Below, piece after piece: positions 17,816-26,853 of a stretch of 64,000 nt of DNA. The stretch is from the NCBI RefSeq assembly GCF_910583865.1, contig NZ_CAJTYX010000016.1, positions 1 to 64,000 of the forward strand, in the 5' to 3' direction. The stretch's first letter is position 1, and the number at the start of each line of letters is the position of its first letter. The notes under the pieces were generated by a model. That model was not told the DNA's origin. It worked only from the letters and a program-made list of their open reading frames with translations, and searched no databases. The translations under genes and the position numbers were made by a program. Source of the stretch: an uncultured Muribaculum sp. (GTDB taxonomy: Bacteria; Bacteroidota; Bacteroidia; Bacteroidales; Muribaculaceae).

Positions 17816-19051
17816 TCAATTTTTGAACTTGGCGGCGATAGCGGCAGGCACAGCGTCCTTATGCACCATGATATCCATGGTCTTGGCAAGGAAGAAAGGC
17901 ACACTCACATACATGAACCCGTCGTAAAGCTGGTTGGTGTCCCAGGAATTCTGTATCTTGTAGTATTTGTTTCCCTCCTGATCCTTGGCTATGCCTACGA
18001 TAACCATACCATGGTCGTCGGTGGTCTCCTTGCGGTCGAACATCTGCTGACGCATCTCCTGGGTAACCTTTATCTCCTCTACCGGGCCTTTGATGTCATA
18101 GCGCTCGTCGGCACGATCCTTGTCGGATAGCTGTACCCAGCGCGACAGCTCGGTACCGGAAAGATCCTTGGCACCCTTCTCTACGGGAATCACGGCGTAG
18201 CCCTTGCGCCACTTGAAGCCACCTTCGCTCACATCGGCGCCCCAGGCCACGGGATAACCCTTGTCGATAGCATTATCGACTATGGCCTGCAACTCGTCGA
18301 GAGGCACGTTCTGCATGGTATCCCACAGCCAGTTGTCGGCTACCTCAAGGGCAAAAGGCTCATAGAACGGATGATGTGTGAAGGAGGCCACCTCTATATA
18401 ATCGTCCGTGTCGATGCCGAGAGATTCAGCGAAGCTCTTGGGCGTATAGGTCTTTCCCTTGTATTCGAAAGTCTCGGGCAGAGGGCCGAAGTAGCTGTCA
18501 AGGATAGCCTCGAAGCCTTTTTCCCACGCCGTGGAAAGACGCTTGTCGCCCGATGACAGCACGGCATCGAGATATGACTTCAACACTTTCGACAACTCGC
18601 CGTGGACATGCTTCTCCTCGCCGTAGTTCAATCCGGTATAAGCCTCTTCGGGCATCGCGCCATAACGGGCCATGACGTAAGGCACATCGTGGGCGGCACC
18701 ACCCTGAGCGAAGTTGATCTTGCCGTCCATGCGCACATACTTGCGCGCCTTGTCGAGATAACACTGACGCACCACGTACATCTCGCTCAGATCCATCTCG
18801 GGACCGCCCTTGCGCATGATTTCATCCTCGAAAAACGTGTTGGTGGAGAAGCACCAGCATGTGCCGGACTGGTTCTGGTCACGCACCGGAGTGGTCTTTA
18901 CCGTCTTTATGTCCTTGAACTTGAATCCTGTGCTGTCAGGCACCACAACTTTGTCGTCGCCTGCGGCTGCACGGGCCATGGCCGAGCCATCCCATGCCGA
19001 GGCGTTGAATGCCACGGCCGAAGCCATGACGCAAGCAAGTATATGTTTCAT
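17816..19051 (-). CDS. Secreted C1 family aminopeptidase (bleomycin hydrolase/PepC type)
   Basis: The 411-residue protein has a cleavable signal peptide (to about residue 19, ASA). The papain-type catalytic residues are in NQSGTCWCFST (Cys near 67), DDHGMVIVG (His) and KIQNSWDTNQ (Asn), in the order and spacing of bleomycin hydrolase/PepC. Cytoplasmic PepC enzymes lack a signal, so this one works in the periplasm or outside, probably trimming peptides. Its -7 box is at 19158-19165. It is followed by tcdA after 35 bp. Confidence 0.88.
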   Translation of the reverse strand: MKHILACVMASAVAFNASAWDGSAMARAAAGDDKVVVPDSTGFKFKDIKTVKTTPVRDQNQSGTCWCFSTNTFFEDEIMRKGGPEMDLSEMYVVRQCYLDKARKYVRMDGKINFAQGGAAHDVPYVMARYGAMPEEAYTGLNYGEEKHVHGELSKVLKSYLDAVLSSGDKRLSTAWEKGFEAILDSYFGPLPETFEYKGKTYTPKSFAESLGIDTDDYIEVASFTHHPFYEPFALEVADNWLWDTMQNVPLDELQAIVDNAIDKGYPVAWGADVSEGGFKWRKGYAVIPVEKGAKDLSGTELSRWVQLSDKDRADERYDIKGPVEEIKVTQEMRQQMFDRKETTDDHGMVIVGIAKDQEGNKYYKIQNSWDTNQLYDGFMYVSVPFFLAKTMDIMVHKDAVPAAIAAKFKN

Positions 19052-19157
19052 CGATAATGATTGTTATGTTTAGTCTAAAACAAGTGATTCGCGTACTTAC
19101 CGCAAACCGTCATAATCTCACCGGAGAAGAATGCCATCTCCGAAATATGCGAATTTA

Positions 19158-19165
19158 CAAAATTA
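19158..19165 (-). promoter_or_regulatory. -7 box for the C1 peptidase gene
   Basis: The minus strand reads TAATTTTG, matching TAnnTTTG, about 107 bp before the ATG. The leader of about 100 nt holds no clear structure. Confidence 0.55.
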
Positions 19166-19216
19166 CTTCCATACGGCAAACACCCGGCGCGTCGGGAAGC
19201 TGACGATGACGCACGG

Positions 19217-19918
19217 TCATTGGTCGGGAAACTTCCTGTTGTACTCCTGAAGGAGATAGCGGACGTCGAAATAGAACCCTTTAGGCCCTTTCTTGTCGGC
19301 ATCCTTTATGGTTATGTAGTCGTAGTAGGGAGGGCGGTCCTCCTGCGCATCTACCACATGATTCTGGAAGTTTATGAGGTTGTACTCATGCATGGGGTTG
19401 ATCACTATCCAGGCATTTTCCTCGTCGAGACCTGTGCCGGTAGATATGATCGCCTCCAGCACATGGTTGAGCTTGTACTGCCATATCTTGGCAAGGTTGT
19501 ACTTCTTCTTCTCCTGGTATGCGTAGATCAGGAATGACATCTGGCGCAGGTCGAAGGGGTCGTCCTTCAGCGACAGCTCGGCGTAATGTATGATGGTGTC
19601 GGCCTCCGCAGGCGTGTGCTTGTCGCGCATGTAAAGCTCCTCGGCCTTCTGGCTGTAGCGGCTGCGGCGGTAAGGGTTGTAGTCCTCCTGAAAGATGTAA
19701 CCGAGATATAGATGCCGGTACTGGTCGAGCGACATGGTAGTGTCGCGCTTCTGAAACTGGCTCATCAGTTTCGGGTAGTAGTACTTCGACTTCGGGTCGT
19801 TGACATCCCTCTTTATCTGCTCCATGTCGGGCTTGACAGGCTTGACCTTCTCGGCAACTGCGGAGAAAGATATGCCTATGGCCATGACAGCGGCGGCTAT
19901 ATGAAGTAAACGTCTCAT
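19217..19918 (-). CDS. DUF4919 domain-containing secreted protein
   Basis: The 233-residue protein has a signal peptide (to about residue 22, AVA) and the DUF4919 pattern: DMEQIKRDVNDPKSKYYYPKL, MSLDQYRHLYLGYIFQEDYNP and the C-terminal KGPKGFYFDVRYLL. The middle is helical with a TPR-like look (AEADTIIHYAELSLKDDPFD). The family is Bacteroidetes-specific and of unknown function. It is 20 bp downstream of a small membrane-protein gene, so the pair form one unit. Confidence 0.8.
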   Translation of the reverse strand: MRRLLHIAAAVMAIGISFSAVAEKVKPVKPDMEQIKRDVNDPKSKYYYPKLMSQFQKRDTTMSLDQYRHLYLGYIFQEDYNPYRRSRYSQKAEELYMRDKHTPAEADTIIHYAELSLKDDPFDLRQMSFLIYAYQEKKKYNLAKIWQYKLNHVLEAIISTGTGLDEENAWIVINPMHEYNLINFQNHVVDAQEDRPPYYDYITIKDADKKGPKGFYFDVRYLLQEYNRKFPDQ

Positions 19919-19938
19919 GCTTTCGAATCAATGGGTTG

Positions 19939-20472
19939 TTACATGTACTGTATGGTGGCCACCGGATGCTGCTCGATAATCCATAGCATGAAGGCTATAC
20001 CAATGACGGTAGCGGTAACCACTGCGGGGAATCCCTTGGCACAAAGATACTGAAAAAAACGCGCCGACGGAAATCCGATTGGCTTACCGGCGGGAGTGCG
20101 CGCGTAGACGTAGCCTCCGGCAATCACACCGACGGCAGCACCTACCACCATCCACAGGTAGGAAAGTCCGGTCATTCCGACCATCATCCCCACAATCGCG
20201 CCGATGCCTATATAGGTCATGCCGTTGGTGCACCGCGCGAGATTGCGCGGCTGGAGCATGTCGATAACAAGCACCATTGCCACGGCTATGCCCCATGATG
20301 TCATCAGCCAGTCAGCGGGATGGATGACATGGCTCCATTTCATCATCCACAGCCCGGCATAGGCTGTGGCAGAGGCGGGGAAATAGGGTCTCACTATGAG
20401 ATAGAGCGATACAGCCATAAGGACAAGTCCGATCACGAGCCATATTATGATTATGTCGTTTGCAGTTTCCAT
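19939..20472 (-). CDS. Hypothetical integral membrane protein
   Basis: The chosen start gives 177 residues (METANDIIIIWLVIG). An alternative in-frame ATG at 20493 adds seven polar residues. Hydrophobic helices are visible near residues 6-27, 54-70, 83-120 (two helices with many Gly and Met) and 150-170, so four to five membrane spans. No catalytic motif is seen and the family was not recognised. It precedes the DUF4919 gene by 20 bp, suggesting a shared envelope role. Confidence 0.7.
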   Translation of the reverse strand: METANDIIIIWLVIGLVLMAVSLYLIVRPYFPASATAYAGLWMMKWSHVIHPADWLMTSWGIAVAMVLVIDMLQPRNLARCTNGMTYIGIGAIVGMMVGMTGLSYLWMVVGAAVGVIAGGYVYARTPAGKPIGFPSARFFQYLCAKGFPAVVTATVIGIAFMLWIIEQHPVATIQYM

Positions 20473-20572
20473 ATTGTTTATTTGTCGATTCATTATGAAT
20501 CCATTATCCGACGGACTCATAAGGGAAAACGCACATATGTGGGATTTTGTTGCACCTACCTCAAAACATAAG

Positions 20573-20610
20573 AAGTCTCCGGACGGCAGCATGTGCCATA
20601 CCGGAGACTT
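20573..20610 (-). terminator. Terminator of the three-gene secreted-protein operon
   Basis: A perfect 10-bp stem, AAGTCTCCGG with CCGGAGACTT and an 18-nt loop, lies 26 bp after the LRR gene stop on the minus strand. It is followed by CTTATGTTTT, a moderate U-tract. Confidence 0.7.
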
Positions 20611-20635
20611 TATAATGAAGAGAAAAGTGTCAGGA

Positions 20636-23600
20636 TTATTTCACGGCGACCTTACGGCCTCCAACGAGGTAGATACCGGGGGTGAGGCCTACAGTGGCGT
20701 CGGCACGGCGCACATTCTCGCGAAGGAGGATGCCCTGGAGGGAGTAGACGCTGACGGGAGCATCGGGGTCAAGAGATCCGTCGGAGAATATATCGTCAAT
20801 GCCACTAACCGAGGATATGTCGATGTAGTCTGTATAAAGCACAAGGTTGGGATATACGGTATTGGTCATCACGCAGATTACCGGATCGGTATAGTTGACA
20901 AAGAATGTAGTGACACCGTCCTTGATGGAATATTCCGGCTCATCGCCGCTCTCATCGCCCTCGGCCACGAGCTTCTCGCCGACAATCTCATTGGTATCGG
21001 GATCTACGGAAATCTCCCCGAGATACCATGTATAGACAGTCTCCGTGTCACCGACACGTGCCTGCGAGGAAAGATCGATCTTGTCGCCGACAAGAGAAGC
21101 CTCTACGGGAGCCTGGTTACCATAGTAGAACGCCTCGCCCATGGATGGGAAGTCGGCCTTGCGAGGAAGCGAAGCGAATGTAAACCTGTTGCCTACCAAC
21201 ACGAGCGCCTTCAGCACCGACTTAAGCGGTGAAAGGTCAATTTCGGAGAAGTTGTTGCTGATGAGGAGTAACTGTTCAAGACGCGGAGTGGCTGAGACAT
21301 CGATCGAGGACAGATTGTTTGAGGTGAGATCAAGACCCCATAACTCAGGATTGTCGAGTTTGACTGATGTGAGTTTATTGCGACCGAGAACCGCAGTCTG
21401 CAGCTTAGGAGCTTTTGAAAGATCCATCTCCTCGACCATGCTTCCGGTAAACACAAGCGATTGCAGGGCGGGGAACTCGGAAAGGTCGAGCGAAGTGAAT
21501 CCAGATTCGTCAATACTCAGTTCCTTCATCGATGTCTTTTCAGGGAACTTGACACTCTCGGGAGCAAGACCGGTACCATACAGGCCCAGCATGGTGAGAT
21601 TTGTAAGTGACGAGCCGTCGAAATCAGACATCCCGATTCCGTCGACCGAAAGGACAGTGATGTCGGAAGGTGTATCGTAGGTGTATAACAGAGCTTTCTT
21701 TCCCACTACGGCATGTATGTCAGTGCTGGCTATGAAAGGAGCATTGCCTGTGGTGGTGGGATAATCCTTGAAGTCAATCCCTTCACCTGTCCAGTCCACA
21801 TACACGTTGCTGACATCCTTCGTGCGGAATCCTATCGTCGCTCCCTCGGCCACGCTTGTCACGGTGAATGACGCAATGACTGTGGTGGGAGCTCCCATGG
21901 GAGTGACATCGGTGGTGGAGAGCACATTCTCTCCGGCGAATGCGGGGAATGCGTCATTGGCAATTTCACAATGCACAGGCACTCCGTCGATGGTAAGGAA
22001 GCGTGTGAAACCGTCCTTCATTGTATAGTCGGTGCCCTCGGTCAGTACCGAACCGTCGCTCTTCACCCATCTGAACGATGTGGTATTACCGCCTTTTACT
22101 ATATTTTGGTCGGCAAGCGCCACCGACGGGGCTTTAGAAGCAATCAGAATCTTAGACTGCGGGGCGTAGACATATTCGGCCGGAGCATTCTCGAAGTAAG
22201 GAAGGGTAGCCAATGTAAGCTTGTTTCCCGACAGGTCGAAGTGTGCGAGAAAGGGCATTTCTGTAACGCCGCTCAGCTCGGTTATGGCATTGCCGCTGAA
22301 ATCTAGATATTCGGCATTGGCAAGATAGGCCATATTGACGGCCTCAAGTTTGTTGCCGGAAAGATCGAGATGACGAATATTGTCGTAGTTCTTGAGGTCA
22401 TATTCAGCGATAAGGTTGTTTGAGAGGTCGAGATACTCGCATCCTATCGTGTTGATGAGCTTGAACGTGGTAATCTTGTTGTCCGCAGCCTCGATGCGCG
22501 ACAGGAAGTTTTTCTCATAGTCTCCTCCAACTCCGGTAAGATCCAAGGTCGAAAGGGAATTGCCTGATAGATTGAGCGAACGCAGGCAACGGTTGTTGGC
22601 AAGATTCACACTGCTCAAACCGCAGCCGGAAGCAGAAAGCGACTGAAGCTCCGTAGCTCCCTTCACGTCGAGCGACAGCAACCTCTGACCGTCGAGGTCA
22701 AGAGCCGAAAGCACTTCACCCTCCGGGAGGTAGATATACATATTATAACCGGCAGAAGTACCCGACACGACTGTCGAGGCCTCAGGCGAATCAACGATGA
22801 TCTCCTTCAGTTCTCCGTCGCCGAAATCGACCATAAGCTTTCGCGGTGACTCAGTCGTAGCACCGTAGACCCCTACCTTGAAGCTGACAGCGGAATTTTT
22901 CAACACCATCATGGAGACTATGCGGGAAGGGAGGCCAATCTGGTCGGTGGCCTTGACCATGAAAGGGGTGCTGGTAAGAGTGTAGTCGCTGAGTTCGGAG
23001 TTGGCAAACTCCACATATACAGAATCGGCAAATGTCTTATGGAACGTAAGCTTACCATCGGCCCATGTATAGGAATCCACATCGACCTCTCCCGGTTCGG
23101 CACCGAGAGGAATGCTCATCACGCGCACATAAGTGTTGCTCCCCTCACGAAGCATTGATGTAAAATCGATAGGAGCCTCCGCAGCCAGAGAACGGCTCAC
23201 TACATAAGGCTTCTGTGAATAGAAGTATTCATTAAATGTCGTACGGTCGGCAGGGAGCGTCGAGTACGTGAACCTGTTGCCTGTGATGTCAAGACTTCCT
23301 ATGGCATTGTTGCCGGATATGTCAAGGCTCGGGAGATCATTATAACGGATATATAGAGTCTTGACCTTCGGATTCTTTGACAAGTCGAGCGACGTAAGCT
23401 TGTTGTCAGCGGCGGCAAGATACGTAAGCTCAGGATTGTGTGAGAGATCGAGCGAGGTGATCTTCACGTCGGTATTGACCGTTCCCGACGAATGGTCACA
23501 GAAAAATTCTGACAGCTTGGGCACTTTCGACAGGTCTATCTCCCGGATACGACTCTCCGCGATGTTGAGATGCAACATGTCGGGCACGGGGGTAAGGTCG

Positions 23601-24304
23601 AGATGCTCTACAGCAGTAAGCTCTACGGCGAGACTCAAAAGGCCCGGACAGCCCGAGAGGTCGAGTTTGTCGAGCTTCTTGGTTGCGTAGCAGTCGAGGA
23701 CTTTGAGCTTCGGATAATCAGGTGTGAAACCGGGATCAAGCCAATCGATTATATCGACCTCCAGAATCTGCAGGTCGGGCTTGGGAGCACCGATTATGAT
23801 GGGGGTCTCCTGCGAGCCGGGGTTATCCGAAAGGTATATGGCCTGGAGGTTGGTGTTTGGTGTAAGGTCAAGTCCTTTAAGCTCGTTGTGCTCAAGGTAG
23901 AGTATGTTGAGATTGACACACTTGCTGAGATCAATCTCAGTTATGTAACATCCTGAAGCCTGGATTACATCAATCTTGGTGGCGTCTCCGTAAATCTTTA
24001 TCTCACCTTTTTCCGACACTCGGGCATGCAGGAGCGACCCGCTCCAGTTGCCTTCGGAGTCGAGATTGGAGAATGTGGCCTCGAACTCCTCGATTCCGAA
24101 ACCCATGTCTACATCGTAGAACTCGTTCTCCCCGTTGACACCTATCAGGATCGAGAAGCTGTTGGCCTCACCAAGGGTGGCGTAGGCATTGGTCTTTATC
24201 GTAATGGCCGGTTCTCCCAATTCGGAGGCGTCCTGGGCAAATGTCCCGAAAGGCATCGACAACGCCAAGGAGCAGGTGAGGGCCATGTTGCGTAATATGC
24301 GCAT
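20636..24304 (-). CDS. Secreted leucine-rich repeat protein with T9SS-like C-terminal domain
   Basis: The 1222-residue protein has a signal peptide (to about residue 23, TFA). It is built of three related modules at about residues 30-460, 463-800 and 815-1165. Each has a beta domain (for example VDFGDGEL), a run of LRRs of about 21-23 residues (LDLSGNKL, LDLSNNLI), an F-x-x-A/S-T/S-LP segment and an Ig-like domain. The end, VYSLQGILLRENV...GIYLVGGRKVAVK, resembles type A T9SS sorting domains. It starts 17 bp after the protease gene, so the two are cotranscribed. Surface binding is a likely role but the ligand is unknown. Confidence 0.85.
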   Translation of the reverse strand: MRILRNMALTCSLALSMPFGTFAQDASELGEPAITIKTNAYATLGEANSFSILIGVNGENEFYDVDMGFGIEEFEATFSNLDSEGNWSGSLLHARVSEKGEIKIYGDATKIDVIQASGCYITEIDLSKCVNLNILYLEHNELKGLDLTPNTNLQAIYLSDNPGSQETPIIIGAPKPDLQILEVDIIDWLDPGFTPDYPKLKVLDCYATKKLDKLDLSGCPGLLSLAVELTAVEHLDLTPVPDMLHLNIAESRIREIDLSKVPKLSEFFCDHSSGTVNTDVKITSLDLSHNPELTYLAAADNKLTSLDLSKNPKVKTLYIRYNDLPSLDISGNNAIGSLDITGNRFTYSTLPADRTTFNEYFYSQKPYVVSRSLAAEAPIDFTSMLREGSNTYVRVMSIPLGAEPGEVDVDSYTWADGKLTFHKTFADSVYVEFANSELSDYTLTSTPFMVKATDQIGLPSRIVSMMVLKNSAVSFKVGVYGATTESPRKLMVDFGDGELKEIIVDSPEASTVVSGTSAGYNMYIYLPEGEVLSALDLDGQRLLSLDVKGATELQSLSASGCGLSSVNLANNRCLRSLNLSGNSLSTLDLTGVGGDYEKNFLSRIEAADNKITTFKLINTIGCEYLDLSNNLIAEYDLKNYDNIRHLDLSGNKLEAVNMAYLANAEYLDFSGNAITELSGVTEMPFLAHFDLSGNKLTLATLPYFENAPAEYVYAPQSKILIASKAPSVALADQNIVKGGNTTSFRWVKSDGSVLTEGTDYTMKDGFTRFLTIDGVPVHCEIANDAFPAFAGENVLSTTDVTPMGAPTTVIASFTVTSVAEGATIGFRTKDVSNVYVDWTGEGIDFKDYPTTTGNAPFIASTDIHAVVGKKALLYTYDTPSDITVLSVDGIGMSDFDGSSLTNLTMLGLYGTGLAPESVKFPEKTSMKELSIDESGFTSLDLSEFPALQSLVFTGSMVEEMDLSKAPKLQTAVLGRNKLTSVKLDNPELWGLDLTSNNLSSIDVSATPRLEQLLLISNNFSEIDLSPLKSVLKALVLVGNRFTFASLPRKADFPSMGEAFYYGNQAPVEASLVGDKIDLSSQARVGDTETVYTWYLGEISVDPDTNEIVGEKLVAEGDESGDEPEYSIKDGVTTFFVNYTDPVICVMTNTVYPNLVLYTDYIDISSVSGIDDIFSDGSLDPDAPVSVYSLQGILLRENVRRADATVGLTPGIYLVGGRKVAVK

Positions 24305-24321
24305 AATCTTTATTTTTTAAT

Positions 24322-26706
24322 TTATTTCACAATCATCTTACGTGCATGTCCGTTGACATTCACTATATAAATTCCTGACTGCATGCCGTCGAGGCTAATC
24401 GTCACCTCATCGCCGGATACAGTGCGGCTGAGCACCTTGGCGCCTCCAAAAGTGTAGACTTCCGCAAGCAAGGATGGAGCACCCCCGATGAAGAATGTAT
24501 AGGCATTCGCGCCTGCCTGCGTCACTATAAGATTTCCCGCCGCATCGTCAGGCGATATGCCGGAGATTGACGACGAACCCTTGCGACGGATCACCTCCTT
24601 TATGCCGGCGAGGGCATCGAACTTGCCGGCACCCCATTGCACAGGGTCGCCCGCACGCACGTCGTCATCTACCACAGCCGTGCTCTTTATGATATCCTGC
24701 ACATCGGCATATGTAAGCGATGGGTCGGCCTCAAGCCAGCAAGCGATGGCACCTGCCACAAGCGGCGTAGACATCGAGGTGCCGATCTCCTGCTTCCAGT
24801 AGCTTATGCGACCGTCGTCACCTACGGCCTTGGCCTGATACAGCCGGGCAGCCTGAGTGTCGACACCCTTGATTTCGGTAAAATAGCGGTTGACCGACGA
24901 GACGACGGTCATGCCCGGAGCGCACACCGTGGGCAGGTCGCGCCCGTCACGAAGCGTTCCGAACGAGGAGAAGCCGCTCACGCGTCCGAGGGTGAAATAA
25001 TCGTTGTCGGACTCGTAGCGCGAAGCATAGCCGTCAAGACAGAACCATTCGTTGCGCGTATTATACGAACCGACTACGATCAACTTTTTGCCAATGGCCA
25101 TGTCCGACACGGATCCGTTTCGCGAACCGTTCTCGAAACCGTCCCGGCCGTAGTCGTACATCTCCGAGGTCTCGCCCGAACAGTAACATTCGACATGAAC
25201 ACCACCTTCCGGAATCTTCTGCCCGGGGGCGATCTTTACCTGAAAGCCGAGGATATAATTGTCATCCCGATTGTTATCAAGATTCTGGATGCCGTAATCA
25301 ATCATGGCATAGTAGCGGTTCACCTCGGTATCCATCATGCCGCCAAGACCTACCGACCCATAAAAATACTTGGCAAGAGTATTGTCGACCTTGTCATTAG
25401 TGGTAAGCCGCAGAGAATCATTGGAAAGATAATATGCCCCAACCCCGTCGCCGATCACAGGCATGCGTGAGGCCACACGGTAGTTGCGTGTCTTGTTGAA
25501 CAGAAGCGCCTGTACCTCCAGCCTGGTAGTGTCGGAAGAATATATGGCGATACGGTCCTGGCGTGCTGTGACCGAACCTTCTACTTCCGGATCATATTGA
25601 TAGACCGACGGCCATATCATAGTCTGGAACACATCGTCGGCGGTATTCAGGGTCTTGCGCAGGCATATGCGGCGGTCACCCTCGTTTCCTGCCGAAAGAC
25701 AAAGGATAGGAGGATTGGGATTGTCCTCGCCCTTGGTGGCTATAAGGTCGAGGAAACGGTTCATGTTGGAACTTTCATCGTGAGGCCCGACATTGGATCC
25801 GAGCGACATGCTCAACACCATCGGTTTCTTCTGGTCGAAAGAGTATGAACACATCTGGTCGACGCCATAGGCTATGAACATATCGTTGAGGTCGGCGCAT
25901 GCCGATGCTGCAAGCGTGGCGCCTGGTGCCGCTCCGCGAAACGGATTCGGAACGTCAACGATAGCCACGGGATGGTCGCGGTCGACAAACGCCGACGCGT
26001 CGGGCATAGTGACATCACCCTGGTAGTTGCCACCGAGTATGCCAAGCGTGTGTGTGCCATGGTAGCCGTAAGGAGTGTCGGTGGTGAAATTCTTCACCTC
26101 CTCCCCCCAGAAACCGTCATCAGCAAATCCGGAAGGATTGTTGGCATAGTCGATAGTATAGAGGTAGCCCATACGGGTTGTACCGTCGGGATTCAGAAAG
26201 CTTACATGGTTGGGGTCGATACCCTGGTCGACCACGGCGGCGATTACACCCTTTCCGGTGTATGGCTGCTCAAGCCCCGAGTCGCCGGAATGCACTCCAT
26301 CAAGGCCAATGGCAGCACGGGAGCGATCCATATGCGTGTGCAGCCTGCGGGCAATCTGCATACTACGCACCGACGGCCGGGAGGCAAGCATCTCGGCGGA
26401 ATCAACCGGCACCATGCACAGGGCGATATCGCCACGGCATGTGAGCACCTCGATGCCGTCAGCCTCAAGGTCGGCTACCGAATATCCATCCACGAGCCTT
26501 ACGAATGCTCCGATTTTGGAACTTACTGCATCATTTGCAACACCCTTGCCAGCCAAAGGCGATGGCGAACGCACGGGACCACGGGCCGGCATGCGCTCCG
26601 CACGCAGACGCCTCAGTTCCGAGCGGCTTAGAAGGTCAAGCTCTCCGGCATAGAGGCAACCTCCCCCTATGGCGAAGGCGAGCATGACAAGTAAAGATTT
26701 CTTCAT
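24322..26706 (-). CDS. Secreted S8 (subtilisin-like) peptidase with T9SS-like C-terminal domain
   Basis: The 794-residue protein has a signal peptide, a propeptide-like region of about 125 residues, and a subtilase domain. The triad is Asp160 (AAVVDQGIDPNH), His219 (HGTHTLGILGG) and Ser644 (GTSMSTPLVAG). A long insert of about 300 residues between His and Ser contains beta-rich sequence. The last 80 residues form a sorting-type domain ending GIYIVNVNGHARKMIVK. It lies between two other proteins with the same kind of C-terminus. It may process them or host/diet proteins; that is inference. Confidence 0.9.
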   Translation of the reverse strand: MKKSLLVMLAFAIGGGCLYAGELDLLSRSELRRLRAERMPARGPVRSPSPLAGKGVANDAVSSKIGAFVRLVDGYSVADLEADGIEVLTCRGDIALCMVPVDSAEMLASRPSVRSMQIARRLHTHMDRSRAAIGLDGVHSGDSGLEQPYTGKGVIAAVVDQGIDPNHVSFLNPDGTTRMGYLYTIDYANNPSGFADDGFWGEEVKNFTTDTPYGYHGTHTLGILGGNYQGDVTMPDASAFVDRDHPVAIVDVPNPFRGAAPGATLAASACADLNDMFIAYGVDQMCSYSFDQKKPMVLSMSLGSNVGPHDESSNMNRFLDLIATKGEDNPNPPILCLSAGNEGDRRICLRKTLNTADDVFQTMIWPSVYQYDPEVEGSVTARQDRIAIYSSDTTRLEVQALLFNKTRNYRVASRMPVIGDGVGAYYLSNDSLRLTTNDKVDNTLAKYFYGSVGLGGMMDTEVNRYYAMIDYGIQNLDNNRDDNYILGFQVKIAPGQKIPEGGVHVECYCSGETSEMYDYGRDGFENGSRNGSVSDMAIGKKLIVVGSYNTRNEWFCLDGYASRYESDNDYFTLGRVSGFSSFGTLRDGRDLPTVCAPGMTVVSSVNRYFTEIKGVDTQAARLYQAKAVGDDGRISYWKQEIGTSMSTPLVAGAIACWLEADPSLTYADVQDIIKSTAVVDDDVRAGDPVQWGAGKFDALAGIKEVIRRKGSSSISGISPDDAAGNLIVTQAGANAYTFFIGGAPSLLAEVYTFGGAKVLSRTVSGDEVTISLDGMQSGIYIVNVNGHARKMIVK

Positions 26707-26774
26707 TGAATTGCAAGAACTTATATCATGGTTAAATCACATCTCTTTCATGGATTTCCTTTAAGCCAAGAATT

Positions 26775-26812
26775 CCCGGGGGACATGCCGCAACGTGCGT
26801 ATGTCCTCCGGA
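26775..26812 (-). terminator. Hairpin between the DDP-repeat gene and the S8 protease gene
   Basis: An 11-bp stem with one mismatch (CCGGGGGACAT with ATGTCCTCCGG, 14-nt loop) lies in the 147-bp gap. There is no good U-tract and no -7 box between here and the protease gene, so it may be a partial terminator or mRNA-processing hairpin inside the operon. Confidence 0.4.
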
Positions 26813-26853
26813 AATACTTGTTTGTCAGGAAATGCAGGCGTAAAGGCAGCCTG

